The notes under the pieces were generated by a model, which worked only from the letters and a program-made list of their open reading frames with translations, did not search any database and was not told the origin of the DNA. From contig JAHCHX010000005.1 in NCBI GenBank assembly GCA_026129545.1, positions 113,502 to 177,501 on the forward strand: DNA of 64,000 nt, read 5' to 3'. Position 1 is the stretch's first letter. Every line of letters begins with the position of its first letter. This document shows positions 18,374-26,173 of the stretch, piece after piece. The stretch is from Saprospiraceae bacterium (GTDB lineage Bacteria > Bacteroidota > Bacteroidia > Chitinophagales > Saprospiraceae). A program made the position numbers and the translations under genes.

Positions 18374-18417
18374 GGGGGGGCTGTTGTTTTTCAGGGGTGC
18401 TGTCTGCCTGAGTGCCG

Positions 18418-18469
18418 CCAGCCAGTTCTCCCCCGTGCCCATTTCCACCAAAATCGGCGCTTTCAGGTT
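18418..18469 (-). repeat. Duplicate fragment of the polA 3' end
   Basis: 52 bp identical to 19124-19175 except one base (18459 G against 19165 A). On the minus strand it encodes a copy of the PolA C-terminal segment PILVEMGTGENWL, not linked to any gene. It lies 7 bp past the end of the DUF5615 toxin remnant, so with the genuine polA end it brackets the toxin-antitoxin module as a direct repeat, 706 bp apart. Confidence 0.9.
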
Positions 18470-18476
18470 GGAAAAA

Positions 18477-18797
18477 TCAAGAGATGGTATAAGTTCTACC
18501 TTTCTGGAAACCAGAAAATTGATTCAAAAAATTGGGAACAAGCGGCAAAAGGTATTTGATGTTGCTTTTGAACACATCAAAGACCACCAATGTCAGGTTG
18601 CACTTGCTGATGTTTTGCTGATAATCAATGTTTTTGTCAATCGTCAGTAGAATATCGAATCCCATCTGTTCGGCAGCCGCCAGCAGTTTGCCGTTTTTAA
18701 ATCCTGACAAACCTGTCTCCGTCACCGTTTGCACCTCAAGGCCGGACAGGTGTTTTTACAACTTGCGGGTGACGCACTCGTCAAGCAAAATCTTCAT
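18477..18797 (-). pseudogene. DUF5615 PIN-like toxin, interrupted by a nonsense codon
   Basis: From ATG 18797 the product reads MKILLDECVTRKL and then hits TAA at 18756-18758 in place of an expected Lys codon. The same frame continues without further stops to 18477 (KHLSGLEVQTVTETGLSGFK, then AAEQMGFDILLTIDKNIDYQ). This matches DUF5615, a PIN-like nuclease toxin whose N-terminal ILLDE holds a metal-binding Asp. The stop at codon 14 removes the active core unless translation restarts at GTG 18734, which would lack the N-terminal Asp. The start overlaps the antitoxin end by 17 bp, the usual order for this pair. The toxin is probably dead. Confidence 0.8.
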
Positions 18798-19014
18798 GAA
18801 GGATTTCGGCAGAAGAAGTGATGAGTTTTTGCGACAGCGTCAATACCCGTTCTACTTGTTCGCGGGTCACGGAGGGGAAATCCTGCAAAAACTCTTCGAC
18901 GGTTTCGCCTTCTTCCAAGTAGTCGAAAAGGTTTTTTAATGGCACCCGTGTGCCCCAAAAGACTGGTGTGCCGCCGAGGATTTCTTTGTCAACGTTGATG
19001 ACTTTGTGTGCCAT
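18781..19014 (-). CDS. DUF433 antitoxin
   Basis: 77 residues from ATG 19014. The sequence INVDKEILGGTPVFWGTRVP, then a segment ending LFDYLEEGETVEEFLQDFP, is the classic DUF433 winged/helix-turn-helix fold, the antitoxin partner of DUF5615 PIN-like toxins. It would bind its toxin and its own promoter. The frame is open upstream to 19314, but those residues are read from the intergenic hairpin and polA antiframe and are not part of the gene. It starts 98 bp downstream of polA on the same strand. With the partner toxin broken, it may persist as a solitary antitoxin. Confidence 0.85.
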   Translation of the reverse strand: MAHKVINVDKEILGGTPVFWGTRVPLKNLFDYLEEGETVEEFLQDFPSVTREQVERVLTLSQKLITSSAEILHEDFA

Positions 19015-19059
19015 GGCCTGATGTAAGTTTCCCCAAAAGTAAGATAAAAACAAATACCG

Positions 19060-19107
19060 CCAACTTTCAGTTGGCGAACCGCTCGCACCTCGCCAACCGA
19101 AAGTTGG
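19060..19107 (-). terminator. Hairpin downstream of polA
   Basis: Arms of 18 bp (19060-19077 and 19090-19107, one mismatch) around a 12-nt loop. On the minus strand the stem is followed within a few bases by a T-rich stretch. It probably ends polA transcription, or acts as the operator of the DUF433 gene that starts 46 bp further on. Confidence 0.6.
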
Positions 19108-19112
19108 TGGCA

Positions 19113-22001
19113 CTAATGCGCCTCCAGCCAGTTCTCCCCCGTGCCCATTTCCACCAAAATCGGCACTTTCAGGTTCGGGAGCGCCGTCTGCATCTCGTGT
19201 TGGATAATCGGTTTCAGGCGTTCCAGTTCGTCGCGGCGGACATCGAACACCAACTCGTCGTGGACTTGCAGAATCATATGTGACTTGAACTTGCCCTCGC
19301 GCATCGCCTTCCAAATGTTCACCATCGCCACCTTAATCAAATCCGCTGCCGTGCCCTGAATGGGCGTGTTGATGGCGATGCGTTCGCTCATGGAGCGCAT
19401 CATGCCGTTGCCCGAATTGATGTCGCGCAGGTAGCGGCGGCGGCCCAGCAGCGTCTCGACATAGCCGTGTTTGCGGGCGAAATCCACGATGTCGGTCATG
19501 TAGTTTTTCAGCCCTTTGTATTGGCGGAAATAATTTTCAATCAACTCTTTGGCCTCCGTGCGCTTGATGCCGAGTTGGTTCGAGAGATTGCTCGCGCCCG
19601 CACCGTAGATGATGCTGAAGTTCACGGTTTTTGCGGCGCGACGCTGTTCGGGCGTGACTTTGTCGAGCGGCACGCTGAACACCCCGGCGGCGGTGGCGAG
19701 GTGAATGTCGAGACCTTTTTGGAAGGCATCGAGCATGGCTGCGTCTTGGCTGATTTCAGCAATGAGCCGCAGTTCGATTTGCGAATAGTCTGCCGAAAGC
19801 AGGATGTGGTCTTTATCGCGGGGGATGAACGCCTCGCGCACCTTGCGCCCTTCGGGGGTTTTGATGGGAATGTTTTGCAGGTTGGGGTTTTGGCTGCTGA
19901 GTCGCCCCGTCGCTGCGAGTGCCTGATTGAAAGACGAATGTACGCGCCCCGTGCGCGGATTGATGAGCGCGGGCAAAGCATCCACATAAGTGCTTTTCAG
20001 TTTCATCAGACCCCGGTGCGCGAGAATGTCGGTGCAAATCGGGTAAGTGGCGGCCAGTTCGGTCAGCACGTCCTCGTCGGTGCTGTACTGGCCCGACTTC
20101 ATTTTTTTGCCGGGATAAGGGAGCTTCAGGCGGTCGAACAAGGCTTCGCCGACTTGTTTCGGGCTGGCGATGTTGAAATTGAAACCCGCTTCGGCGAGTA
20201 TTTTCTTTTCCAAATCAACGATTTGCACCGCGAGTTCGCCGGAATACTCTTTCAAAAAATCGGGAGCAATGCGCACGCCCGCAAATTCCAAATCGGCCAG
20301 CACTTTCACCAACGGCGTTTCCACCTCGCGAAACAATTTCACCAAACTCTCGCCGCCCGCCTCCAATTTGGGTTTCAAATACTCGTAAAGTTGGTAGGTA
20401 ATATCGGCGTCCTCTGCCGCATAATCTTTGATTTTTTCAATCGGCACGTCGCGCATGGTGCCTTGTTTGCCGCCCGTTTTTTTGCCAATGAGTTCCTCGA
20501 TTTTGATGGACGAATAGTTCAGGTAAGTTTCCGCCATGTAGTTCATGTTGTGGCGGAGTTCGGGTTCGAGCAGGTAGTGGGCGAGCATGGTGTCCCAGAA
20601 CGTGCCGCGCAGTTCGCAGTCGTAGTTTTTCAGGACGATGGCATCGTATTTCAGGTTCTGTCCGATTTTCACAATGTTTTCATTTTCAAAAATTTGTCTG
20701 AACTCTTCGACGATTTTTTGAGCCTCTTCGCGGTCGGCGGGAATCGGGACATACCAAGCCTCGTGGGCTTTCAGGGCAAAGGAAAAGCCCACCAAATCTG
20801 CCTGCGTCGGCTCGATGGCGGTGGTTTCGGAATCGTAACAGATGGCGGGAGCGACCCTTAACAGGGTGACAAGTTTTGTTCTGCTTTCAGGTGTGTCTGC
20901 GAGGTGATACTCGTGCGGAACGTTCTCGATATTCTTGTCGGCGACGCGGTGCGCTGCGCCGCCACGCTCGACGATTCCGCCGGTGGCGACGGGCTGGGCG
21001 GCAGGGTCGTCGCCGAAAAGACTGCCTTGTATGCTGCCGTCCGAGTTGGCAGTTTTGGCCGCCGACTTCGCAGCCGTTTTTGCTCCTTTTTCAGCAACTG
21101 AAGTCTCCGACGCGGGCGGGCTTGCCCACGGACTTTTCAAAATCGCATCAGCCAAAGTCCTGAACTCCAATTCTTTGAAAATCTGGATGAGTTCCTCGCG
21201 GTTGAAGGGTTCGATTTCAAAGGTCTTGTCGTCGAACTGAATGGGCGCGTTGGTGTCAATCGTGGCGAGCCATTTGGAGAGGATGGCTTTGTCGCCGTGC
21301 GTTTTCACGATTTCCTGCTGTTTGCCTTTAAGTTTGTCGGCGTTGGCGAGCAGATTTTCCACCGTGTCGAACTCGTCGAGCAGTTTGGCGGCGGTTTTTT
21401 CGCCGATGCCGGGCAGGCCGGGGATGTTGTCCACCGAGTCGCCCATGAGGCCGAGCATATCAATCACCTGCTCCACGCGCTTGATGCCCCAGCGTTCGCA
21501 GACCTCTTTTTTGCCCCAGATTTCCGCCGCGTCGCCGCCTTTTCCGGGTTTGTAGAGGAAAATTTTGTCGTCCACCAACTGCCCGAAATCCTTGTCGGGC
21601 GTGACCATAAACACCTCGTAACCATCTTTTTCCGCCTGTTTTGCCAAGGTGCCAATCACGTCGTCGGCCTCGTAGTTGGGCACGCTGACGACGGGCAGGT
21701 TCATGGCGCGCACGATGCGTTCCACCCAAGGGATGCCGAACGAGATGTCCTCCGGCTGCGCCTCGCGGTTGGCTTTGTAGGGCTCGTATTTTTCGTGGCG
21801 GAAGGTGCCGCCTTTGGGGTCGAACACGACGGCGACGTGGGTGGGTTTTTCTGACTGCATCATGTCCCACAATGTGCGCATAAAACCCTGAATGGCAGAG
21901 ACGTTCCAACCTTTGGAGTTGATGAGCGGGCGGGTGATGAACGCGAAATGCGCGCGGTAGATGAGGGCGTGCCCGTCGAGGAGGAAGAGTTTTTTCGTCA
22001 T
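19113..22001 (-). CDS. polA: DNA polymerase I
   Basis: 962 residues, a full-length three-domain PolA. The 5'-3' exonuclease domain (residues about 1-290) contains NYEADDVIGTLA and GIGEKTAAKLL. The 3'-5' proofreading domain keeps its metal ligands: D-S-E in CYDSETTAIEPTQ, NLKYD, and YAAEDADITYQ. The polymerase domain has SADYSQIELR (motif A), RRAAKTVNFSIIYG (O-helix) and QVHDELVF (motif C). It works in Okazaki-fragment processing and repair. The last coding 52 bp, 19124-19175, is duplicated at 18418-18469 beyond the neighbouring toxin-antitoxin module. The intact gene keeps its own final residues and stop. Confidence 0.97.
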   Translation of the reverse strand: MTKKLFLLDGHALIYRAHFAFITRPLINSKGWNVSAIQGFMRTLWDMMQSEKPTHVAVVFDPKGGTFRHEKYEPYKANREAQPEDISFGIPWVERIVRAMNLPVVSVPNYEADDVIGTLAKQAEKDGYEVFMVTPDKDFGQLVDDKIFLYKPGKGGDAAEIWGKKEVCERWGIKRVEQVIDMLGLMGDSVDNIPGLPGIGEKTAAKLLDEFDTVENLLANADKLKGKQQEIVKTHGDKAILSKWLATIDTNAPIQFDDKTFEIEPFNREELIQIFKELEFRTLADAILKSPWASPPASETSVAEKGAKTAAKSAAKTANSDGSIQGSLFGDDPAAQPVATGGIVERGGAAHRVADKNIENVPHEYHLADTPESRTKLVTLLRVAPAICYDSETTAIEPTQADLVGFSFALKAHEAWYVPIPADREEAQKIVEEFRQIFENENIVKIGQNLKYDAIVLKNYDCELRGTFWDTMLAHYLLEPELRHNMNYMAETYLNYSSIKIEELIGKKTGGKQGTMRDVPIEKIKDYAAEDADITYQLYEYLKPKLEAGGESLVKLFREVETPLVKVLADLEFAGVRIAPDFLKEYSGELAVQIVDLEKKILAEAGFNFNIASPKQVGEALFDRLKLPYPGKKMKSGQYSTDEDVLTELAATYPICTDILAHRGLMKLKSTYVDALPALINPRTGRVHSSFNQALAATGRLSSQNPNLQNIPIKTPEGRKVREAFIPRDKDHILLSADYSQIELRLIAEISQDAAMLDAFQKGLDIHLATAAGVFSVPLDKVTPEQRRAAKTVNFSIIYGAGASNLSNQLGIKRTEAKELIENYFRQYKGLKNYMTDIVDFARKHGYVETLLGRRRYLRDINSGNGMMRSMSERIAINTPIQGTAADLIKVAMVNIWKAMREGKFKSHMILQVHDELVFDVRRDELERLKPIIQHEMQTALPNLKVPILVEMGTGENWLEAH
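19124..19175 (-). repeat. Parent copy of the polA 3'-end direct repeat
   Basis: Inside polA, coding for NLKVPILVEMGTGENWL. One mismatch to the downstream copy at 18418-18469 (a Val codon here, Ala in the copy). It forms one side of the direct repeat around the DUF433/DUF5615 module. Confidence 0.9.
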
Positions 22002-22235
22002 AGCAAAGGGAGTAATTAGGGGTAATTGGAGTAATTAAAAGTCATTCTTGAAATGTGCGGCAAGGTAGGGTGAAAGACTATTTTTTGTTTTAAAAAAACC
22101 TTCTCCACAGTGTTGTCGTTCCTCACTTCGTTCGGAATGACAGCCTCAGGAAGAATGCCTCACAAAATAATCCCGCATGATACTGTGTCGGAAACGCCAA
22201 GCAGACCCTGGCATTATGACTTGTTGCATGGTTTT

Positions 22236-22340
22236 TATACCTTGATTCGCTAGGATTTGTTAGATGAACATGATTGATGTTCTTGATTTTGAACAGATTG
22301 CGATTGCAGCCATGCCCAAAACCTAACGACGCGAAGTATA
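22236..22340 (+). repeat. Dispersed 105-bp palindromic element, copy 4
   Basis: Nearly identical to copy 1 at 469-575, with ends TATACCTTGATTCGCTAGG and GACGCGAAGTATA, the best-matched termini in the window. It lies in the 519-bp gap between polA and fusA. The rest of that gap holds the fusA terminator at 22426-22457 and no supported gene. Confidence 0.85.
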
Positions 22341-22425
22341 TTTTGACGCAAAAACAAGGTTTTAAAATCTCTTTCGCCACTCACAGCGAGACGGAAAATG
22401 TATGCCCCACACTGACCATAAAGCA

Positions 22426-22457
22426 AAGACCCGGCAGCATCGCGCTGGCCGGGTCTT
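22426..22457 (-). terminator. Intrinsic terminator of fusA
   Basis: A 10-bp stem AAGACCCGGC/GCCGGGTCTT with a 12-nt loop lies 64 bp past the fusA stop. On the minus strand it is followed by TTGCTTTAT. Confidence 0.75.
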
Positions 22458-22520
22458 GTATTTCCAAAAAGGCTGTACGACAACCTTCTAACGTTCAAAC
22501 GAGTGACCTTCTAATCTCTT

Positions 22521-24656
22521 TTATGCCTTCACCGTCCCTTTGGCCTTCTCGATGACGGCCTTAGCCACGTTTTCGGGCGCTGCGGCATAGTGGCTGAATT
22601 CCATGGTCGAAGAGGCACGGCCAGAGGTCAGCGTACGAAGCGAGGTCACATAGCCAAACATCTCGGCCAAAGGAACCTCTGCTTGTATGGCGACCGCGCC
22701 GCCCATGCGGGTCTCTTGGCCTTTGGGCAAACCACGACGGCGGTTGAGGTCGCCGATGACCGGGCCAACGTACTCTTCCGGTGTGATGACTTCGAGCTTC
22801 ATGATAGGCTCCATGATTTGCGGCTTGGTAGCCGGAGCTGCGGCACGGAACCCTTCTTTGGCGCACAACTCGAACGCAATCGGCTTGGAGTCAACCGCGT
22901 GCATGGAGCCATCGGTCACTTTCACCTTCATTGAGTCAATGTTGTAGCCTGCCAGAATGCCGTTGTTCATCATCTGAGTGAAACCATCGGTAATCGGCTT
23001 GATGTAGTTTTTGTCAATCGCGCCACCCACGATAGCCCATTCAAACTGCAATTTCTTCTTGCCGCTCTTGAAGTCGTCGCTTTGCAGGAACTCCTCATCG
23101 GCAGGGCCAAGCGTGAATTCCATGTCGGCGAAAAGACCTGCACCACCCGTTTGCTTTTTCAGGCGCTCGCGATGTGTGGTCGTTTTGGTGAGCGCCTCCT
23201 TGTAGTTTACTTGTGGAGCACCTTGATTGCATTCCACTTTGAACTCGCGGCGGAGGCGGTCAACAATGATTTCGAGGTGCAGCTCGCCCATGCCGGAAAT
23301 GACCGTTTGGTTGGTTTCCTCATCGTAGCGAACGCGGAAGGTGGGGTCTTCCTCGGCAAGTTTGTTGAGCGCCATGCCCAATTTGTCGAGGTCTTTTTGC
23401 GTCTTGGGTTCCACTGCCAACCCAATCACCGGCTCTGGGAACACCATACTTTCCAGCACAATCGGGTGCGCCACGTCGCAGAGTGTGTCGCCCGTGCGGA
23501 TGTCCTTGAAGCCTACCGCTGCCGCGATGTCGCCCGCTTCCACAGTGTCAATCGGGTTTTGCTTGTTGGCGTGCATCTGGTAAAGTCGGCTGATGCGCTC
23601 TTTTTCGCCCGAACGAGTGTTCAGCACGTAAGAGCCTGCATCCAGCTTGCCCGAATAAACCCGAATGAAGCACAGACGCCCCACAAACGGGTCGGTGGCA
23701 ATTTTGAAAGCCAACGCCGTGAAGGGGTCGCTCACGGTAGGCTTGCGCTCCACTTCTTTGTCTGTTTTCGGGTCGGTGCCTTTCACCGCCTCGATATCAA
23801 TCGGAGAAGGAAGGTAGTAGCAAACGGCATCCAAGCAGGCTTGCACACCTTTGTTTTTGAATGCCGAGCCACACATGACGGGGGTCATTTTCAAGTCGCA
23901 CACAGCCGCTCGCACGGCAGCACGCATTTCCTCCACGGTGATGCTATCGGGGTCGTCGAAGAATTTTTCCATGAGCGTGTCGTCGTAGGAGGCAATTTCT
24001 TCGATGAGCGCCTGCCGCTGTTCGTGCACCGTGTCTTTCAAATCGTCGGGAATCGGGACGACGTTGTAGGTCATGCCTTGGTCGGCTTCGTTCCAGATAA
24101 TCGCTTGATTCGTCACCAAATCAACCACGCCTTTGAAATTGTGCTCCGAGCCGATGGGCACTTGCAGCGGAATGGCATTGGCGCCGAGCTTGGCCTTCAT
24201 GTCTTTCACTACCATCATGAAGTCGGAGCCAGCGCGGTCCATTTTATTGACGAAACCGATGCGTGGCACTTTATAGTTGTCGGCCAGACGCCAGTTGGTT
24301 TCCGATTGAGGCTCCACGCCGTCCACGGCAGAGAAAAGGAACACCAGCCCGTCAAGTACCCGCAGCGAGCGGTTCACTTCCACCGTGAAATCCACGTGGC
24401 CGGGGGTGTCAATGATGTTCATGTCATATTTCTGCTCTTCTACCGTCCAAGCGCATTTGGTGGCGGCGGAAGTAATGGTGATGCCTCGTTCCTGCTCCTG
24501 CTCCATCCAGTCCATGGTAGCAGCGCCTTCGTGCACTTCACCGATTTTGTGCGTGACACCGGTATAAAAAAGAGTACGCTCCGTAAATGTCGTTTTGCCA
24601 GCGTCAATGTGCGCGGCGATACCGATATTGCGGGTGAACCGGAGGTCCTTTGCCAT
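22521..24656 (-). CDS. fusA: Elongation factor G
   Basis: 711 residues. The GTPase domain has AHIDAGKTTFTERTLFYTG (G1), EQERGITITSAAT (G2), DTPGHVDFTVEV (G3) and NKMDRAG (G4). Domains II-V follow, including the highly conserved tail NRRRGLPKGQETRMGG. It drives tRNA-mRNA translocation on the ribosome. It is the third gene of the rpsL-rpsG-fusA (str) unit, 362 bp downstream of rpsG. A terminator follows, and no tuf or S10-operon genes are attached, so the str unit is separate from the main ribosomal cluster here. Confidence 0.97.
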   Translation of the reverse strand: MAKDLRFTRNIGIAAHIDAGKTTFTERTLFYTGVTHKIGEVHEGAATMDWMEQEQERGITITSAATKCAWTVEEQKYDMNIIDTPGHVDFTVEVNRSLRVLDGLVFLFSAVDGVEPQSETNWRLADNYKVPRIGFVNKMDRAGSDFMMVVKDMKAKLGANAIPLQVPIGSEHNFKGVVDLVTNQAIIWNEADQGMTYNVVPIPDDLKDTVHEQRQALIEEIASYDDTLMEKFFDDPDSITVEEMRAAVRAAVCDLKMTPVMCGSAFKNKGVQACLDAVCYYLPSPIDIEAVKGTDPKTDKEVERKPTVSDPFTALAFKIATDPFVGRLCFIRVYSGKLDAGSYVLNTRSGEKERISRLYQMHANKQNPIDTVEAGDIAAAVGFKDIRTGDTLCDVAHPIVLESMVFPEPVIGLAVEPKTQKDLDKLGMALNKLAEEDPTFRVRYDEETNQTVISGMGELHLEIIVDRLRREFKVECNQGAPQVNYKEALTKTTTHRERLKKQTGGAGLFADMEFTLGPADEEFLQSDDFKSGKKKLQFEWAIVGGAIDKNYIKPITDGFTQMMNNGILAGYNIDSMKVKVTDGSMHAVDSKPIAFELCAKEGFRAAAPATKPQIMEPIMKLEVITPEEYVGPVIGDLNRRRGLPKGQETRMGGAVAIQAEVPLAEMFGYVTSLRTLTSGRASSTMEFSHYAAAPENVAKAVIEKAKGTVKA

Positions 24657-25018
24657 GATTTGAGTGTAATTGAGAGTGAATGAATGAATTTTAGTGCTAT
24701 GAGACGCAGCTTCAAAACAAAGTATCGCAATTGGCGAAAAAATATCTGGCTGCTAATGGTTTATTTGGCAAAATGGGGTTTGGCTTTTTTATTGTTTTGA
24801 AAAACAAACGAGGGGCAAAGCAAAGGCTGTCTCTTTAAAAGCCAATACCGCCGGAAAAGAGCATCTCATAAATCATTCGGGAGCCGTGAAAGTCATTTTT
24901 TTAATTTGGCACACCATGTCTCATGTGGCTTTCAAATTACAGCAAATGACTCTTGACGACCTTCAACGACTTATGATACACCCTCTTTCGACGGTAGGAA
25001 TTTGACCACGAGGGGTCA
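24657..25018. other. Gap between rpsG and fusA with no gene
   Basis: 362 bp of AT-rich sequence. No supported reading frame, strong hairpin or TAnnTTTG box on the minus strand was recognised. The length is large for an internal str-operon spacer, so fusA may have its own promoter here. Confidence 0.4.
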
Positions 25019-25486
25019 TTAAGCTCTGAAATGTGCAAAAGCGCGGTTCGCTTCCGCCATTTTGTGTGTGTCTTCACGCTTCTTGACGGCGCTGCCCTCA
25101 CCTTTTGCGGCGGCCATGATTTCGGCAGCCAATTTTTCGGCCATGCCTTTGCCGCTGCGGGCGCGGGCATATCGAATCATCCATTTCATGCCAATGGATA
25201 CCTTGCGGTTGGCCGGGAGCTCCGTCGGAATCTGGAAAGTGGCGCCCCCGATACGACGGCTGCGCACCTCTACTTGGGGCATCACGTTGTTCAGGGCTTT
25301 CTTCCAGACTTGCAACTCGTCCTCGTTGGTGCGGCTTTTCACGATGTCGAGCGCATCGTAGAAAATGCCAAAAGCAACGCTCTTCTTGCCCTCCCACATC
25401 AGGTTGTTGACAAAACGTGTCACAAGCGTGTCGTTGTAACGTGGGTCAGGGGACAATACTCGAGGTTTCGGTTTGTGCTTGCGCAT
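25019..25486 (-). CDS. rpsG: 30S ribosomal protein S7
   Basis: 155 residues, standard length. Family motifs: DPRYNDTLVTRFVNNLMWEG near the N-terminus, NVMPQVEVRSRRIGGATFQIP in the middle, and the basic C-terminal region ending EANRAFAHFRA. S7 binds the 3' domain of 16S rRNA at the E-site side of the decoding region. It lies 110 bp downstream of rpsL in the str unit. Confidence 0.97.
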   Translation of the reverse strand: MRKHKPKPRVLSPDPRYNDTLVTRFVNNLMWEGKKSVAFGIFYDALDIVKSRTNEDELQVWKKALNNVMPQVEVRSRRIGGATFQIPTELPANRKVSIGMKWMIRYARARSGKGMAEKLAAEIMAAAKGEGSAVKKREDTHKMAEANRAFAHFRA

Positions 25487-25596
25487 TTTTTAATTTATTG
25501 TTGATTTGTGGATGTGCTGATTTGGCGATTTGAAGCTTTGCTGAGCATTGACTTTTCAATCAACGCATCAACAAATCACCCAATCAACAACAAGAT

Positions 25597-25971
25597 TTAT
25601 TTCTTCGGACGCTTGGTGCCGTAGCGGCTGCGGCTTTTTTTGCGGTTGTTCACGCCAGCAGTGTCGAGCGCGCCGCGAACGATGGTGTAGCGCACGCCGG
25701 GCAGGTCTTTCACACGACCACCGCGCACGAGCACGATGGAGTGCTCTTGCAGGTTGTGACCTTCTCCGGGGATGTAACAGATGACCTCGATGCCGTTGAC
25801 AAGACGCACTTTAGCCACTTTGCGCAAAGCCGAATTGGGCTTTTTAGGCGTAGTGGTGTAAACACGGGTGCAAACGCCACGCTTCTGCGGGCTTGCGGCC
25901 AACGCACGGCTCTTGCTCTTGTACTCGACTTTCTCGCGGCTCTTGCGCACCAGCTGATTAATGGTAGGCAT
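25597..25971 (-). CDS. rpsL: 30S ribosomal protein S12
   Basis: 124 residues, MPTINQLVRKSREK at the start. The streptomycin-region residues are the sensitive type: Lys in TPKKPNSALRKVAKV and Lys in GGRVKDLPGVRY. The motif PGEGHNLQEHS is intact. S12 controls decoding accuracy in the 30S A site. It is the first gene of rpsL-rpsG-fusA; its leader lies between 25972 and 26173. Confidence 0.97.
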   Translation of the reverse strand: MPTINQLVRKSREKVEYKSKSRALAASPQKRGVCTRVYTTTPKKPNSALRKVAKVRLVNGIEVICYIPGEGHNLQEHSIVLVRGGRVKDLPGVRYTIVRGALDTAGVNNRKKSRSRYGTKRPKK

Positions 25972-26173
25972 ACCTTAATTTGCTAAAATTTGATGTAACT
26001 CGTTCAAAATCAATGAAAAAAACGCTCAAAAAAGAGGGCTTTCCCAAAAGCGAACGCAAAGGTACTTCAAGAGGCGAGAATTTTCCAAACAGGATTTAAG
26101 ATTTTCCGAAAGAAAATTCGGGGCGCGTGGAATGTCGTTTTGCCAACCATTTTCATGCAAGCCTCCCCCGTGT

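Noticed and set aside
18781..19314. A 177-residue protein as the full antitoxin gene
   Set aside because: The N-terminal 100 residues are read through the polA hairpin and polA itself; DUF433 homology begins at ATG 19014.
25968..25995. Resemblance of the rpsL leader (CATACCTTAATTTGCTAAAATTTG) to one end of the 105-bp repeat
   Set aside because: Only about 24 bp are similar and the rest of the element is absent, and the segment overlaps the rpsL start; it may be chance or a decayed end.
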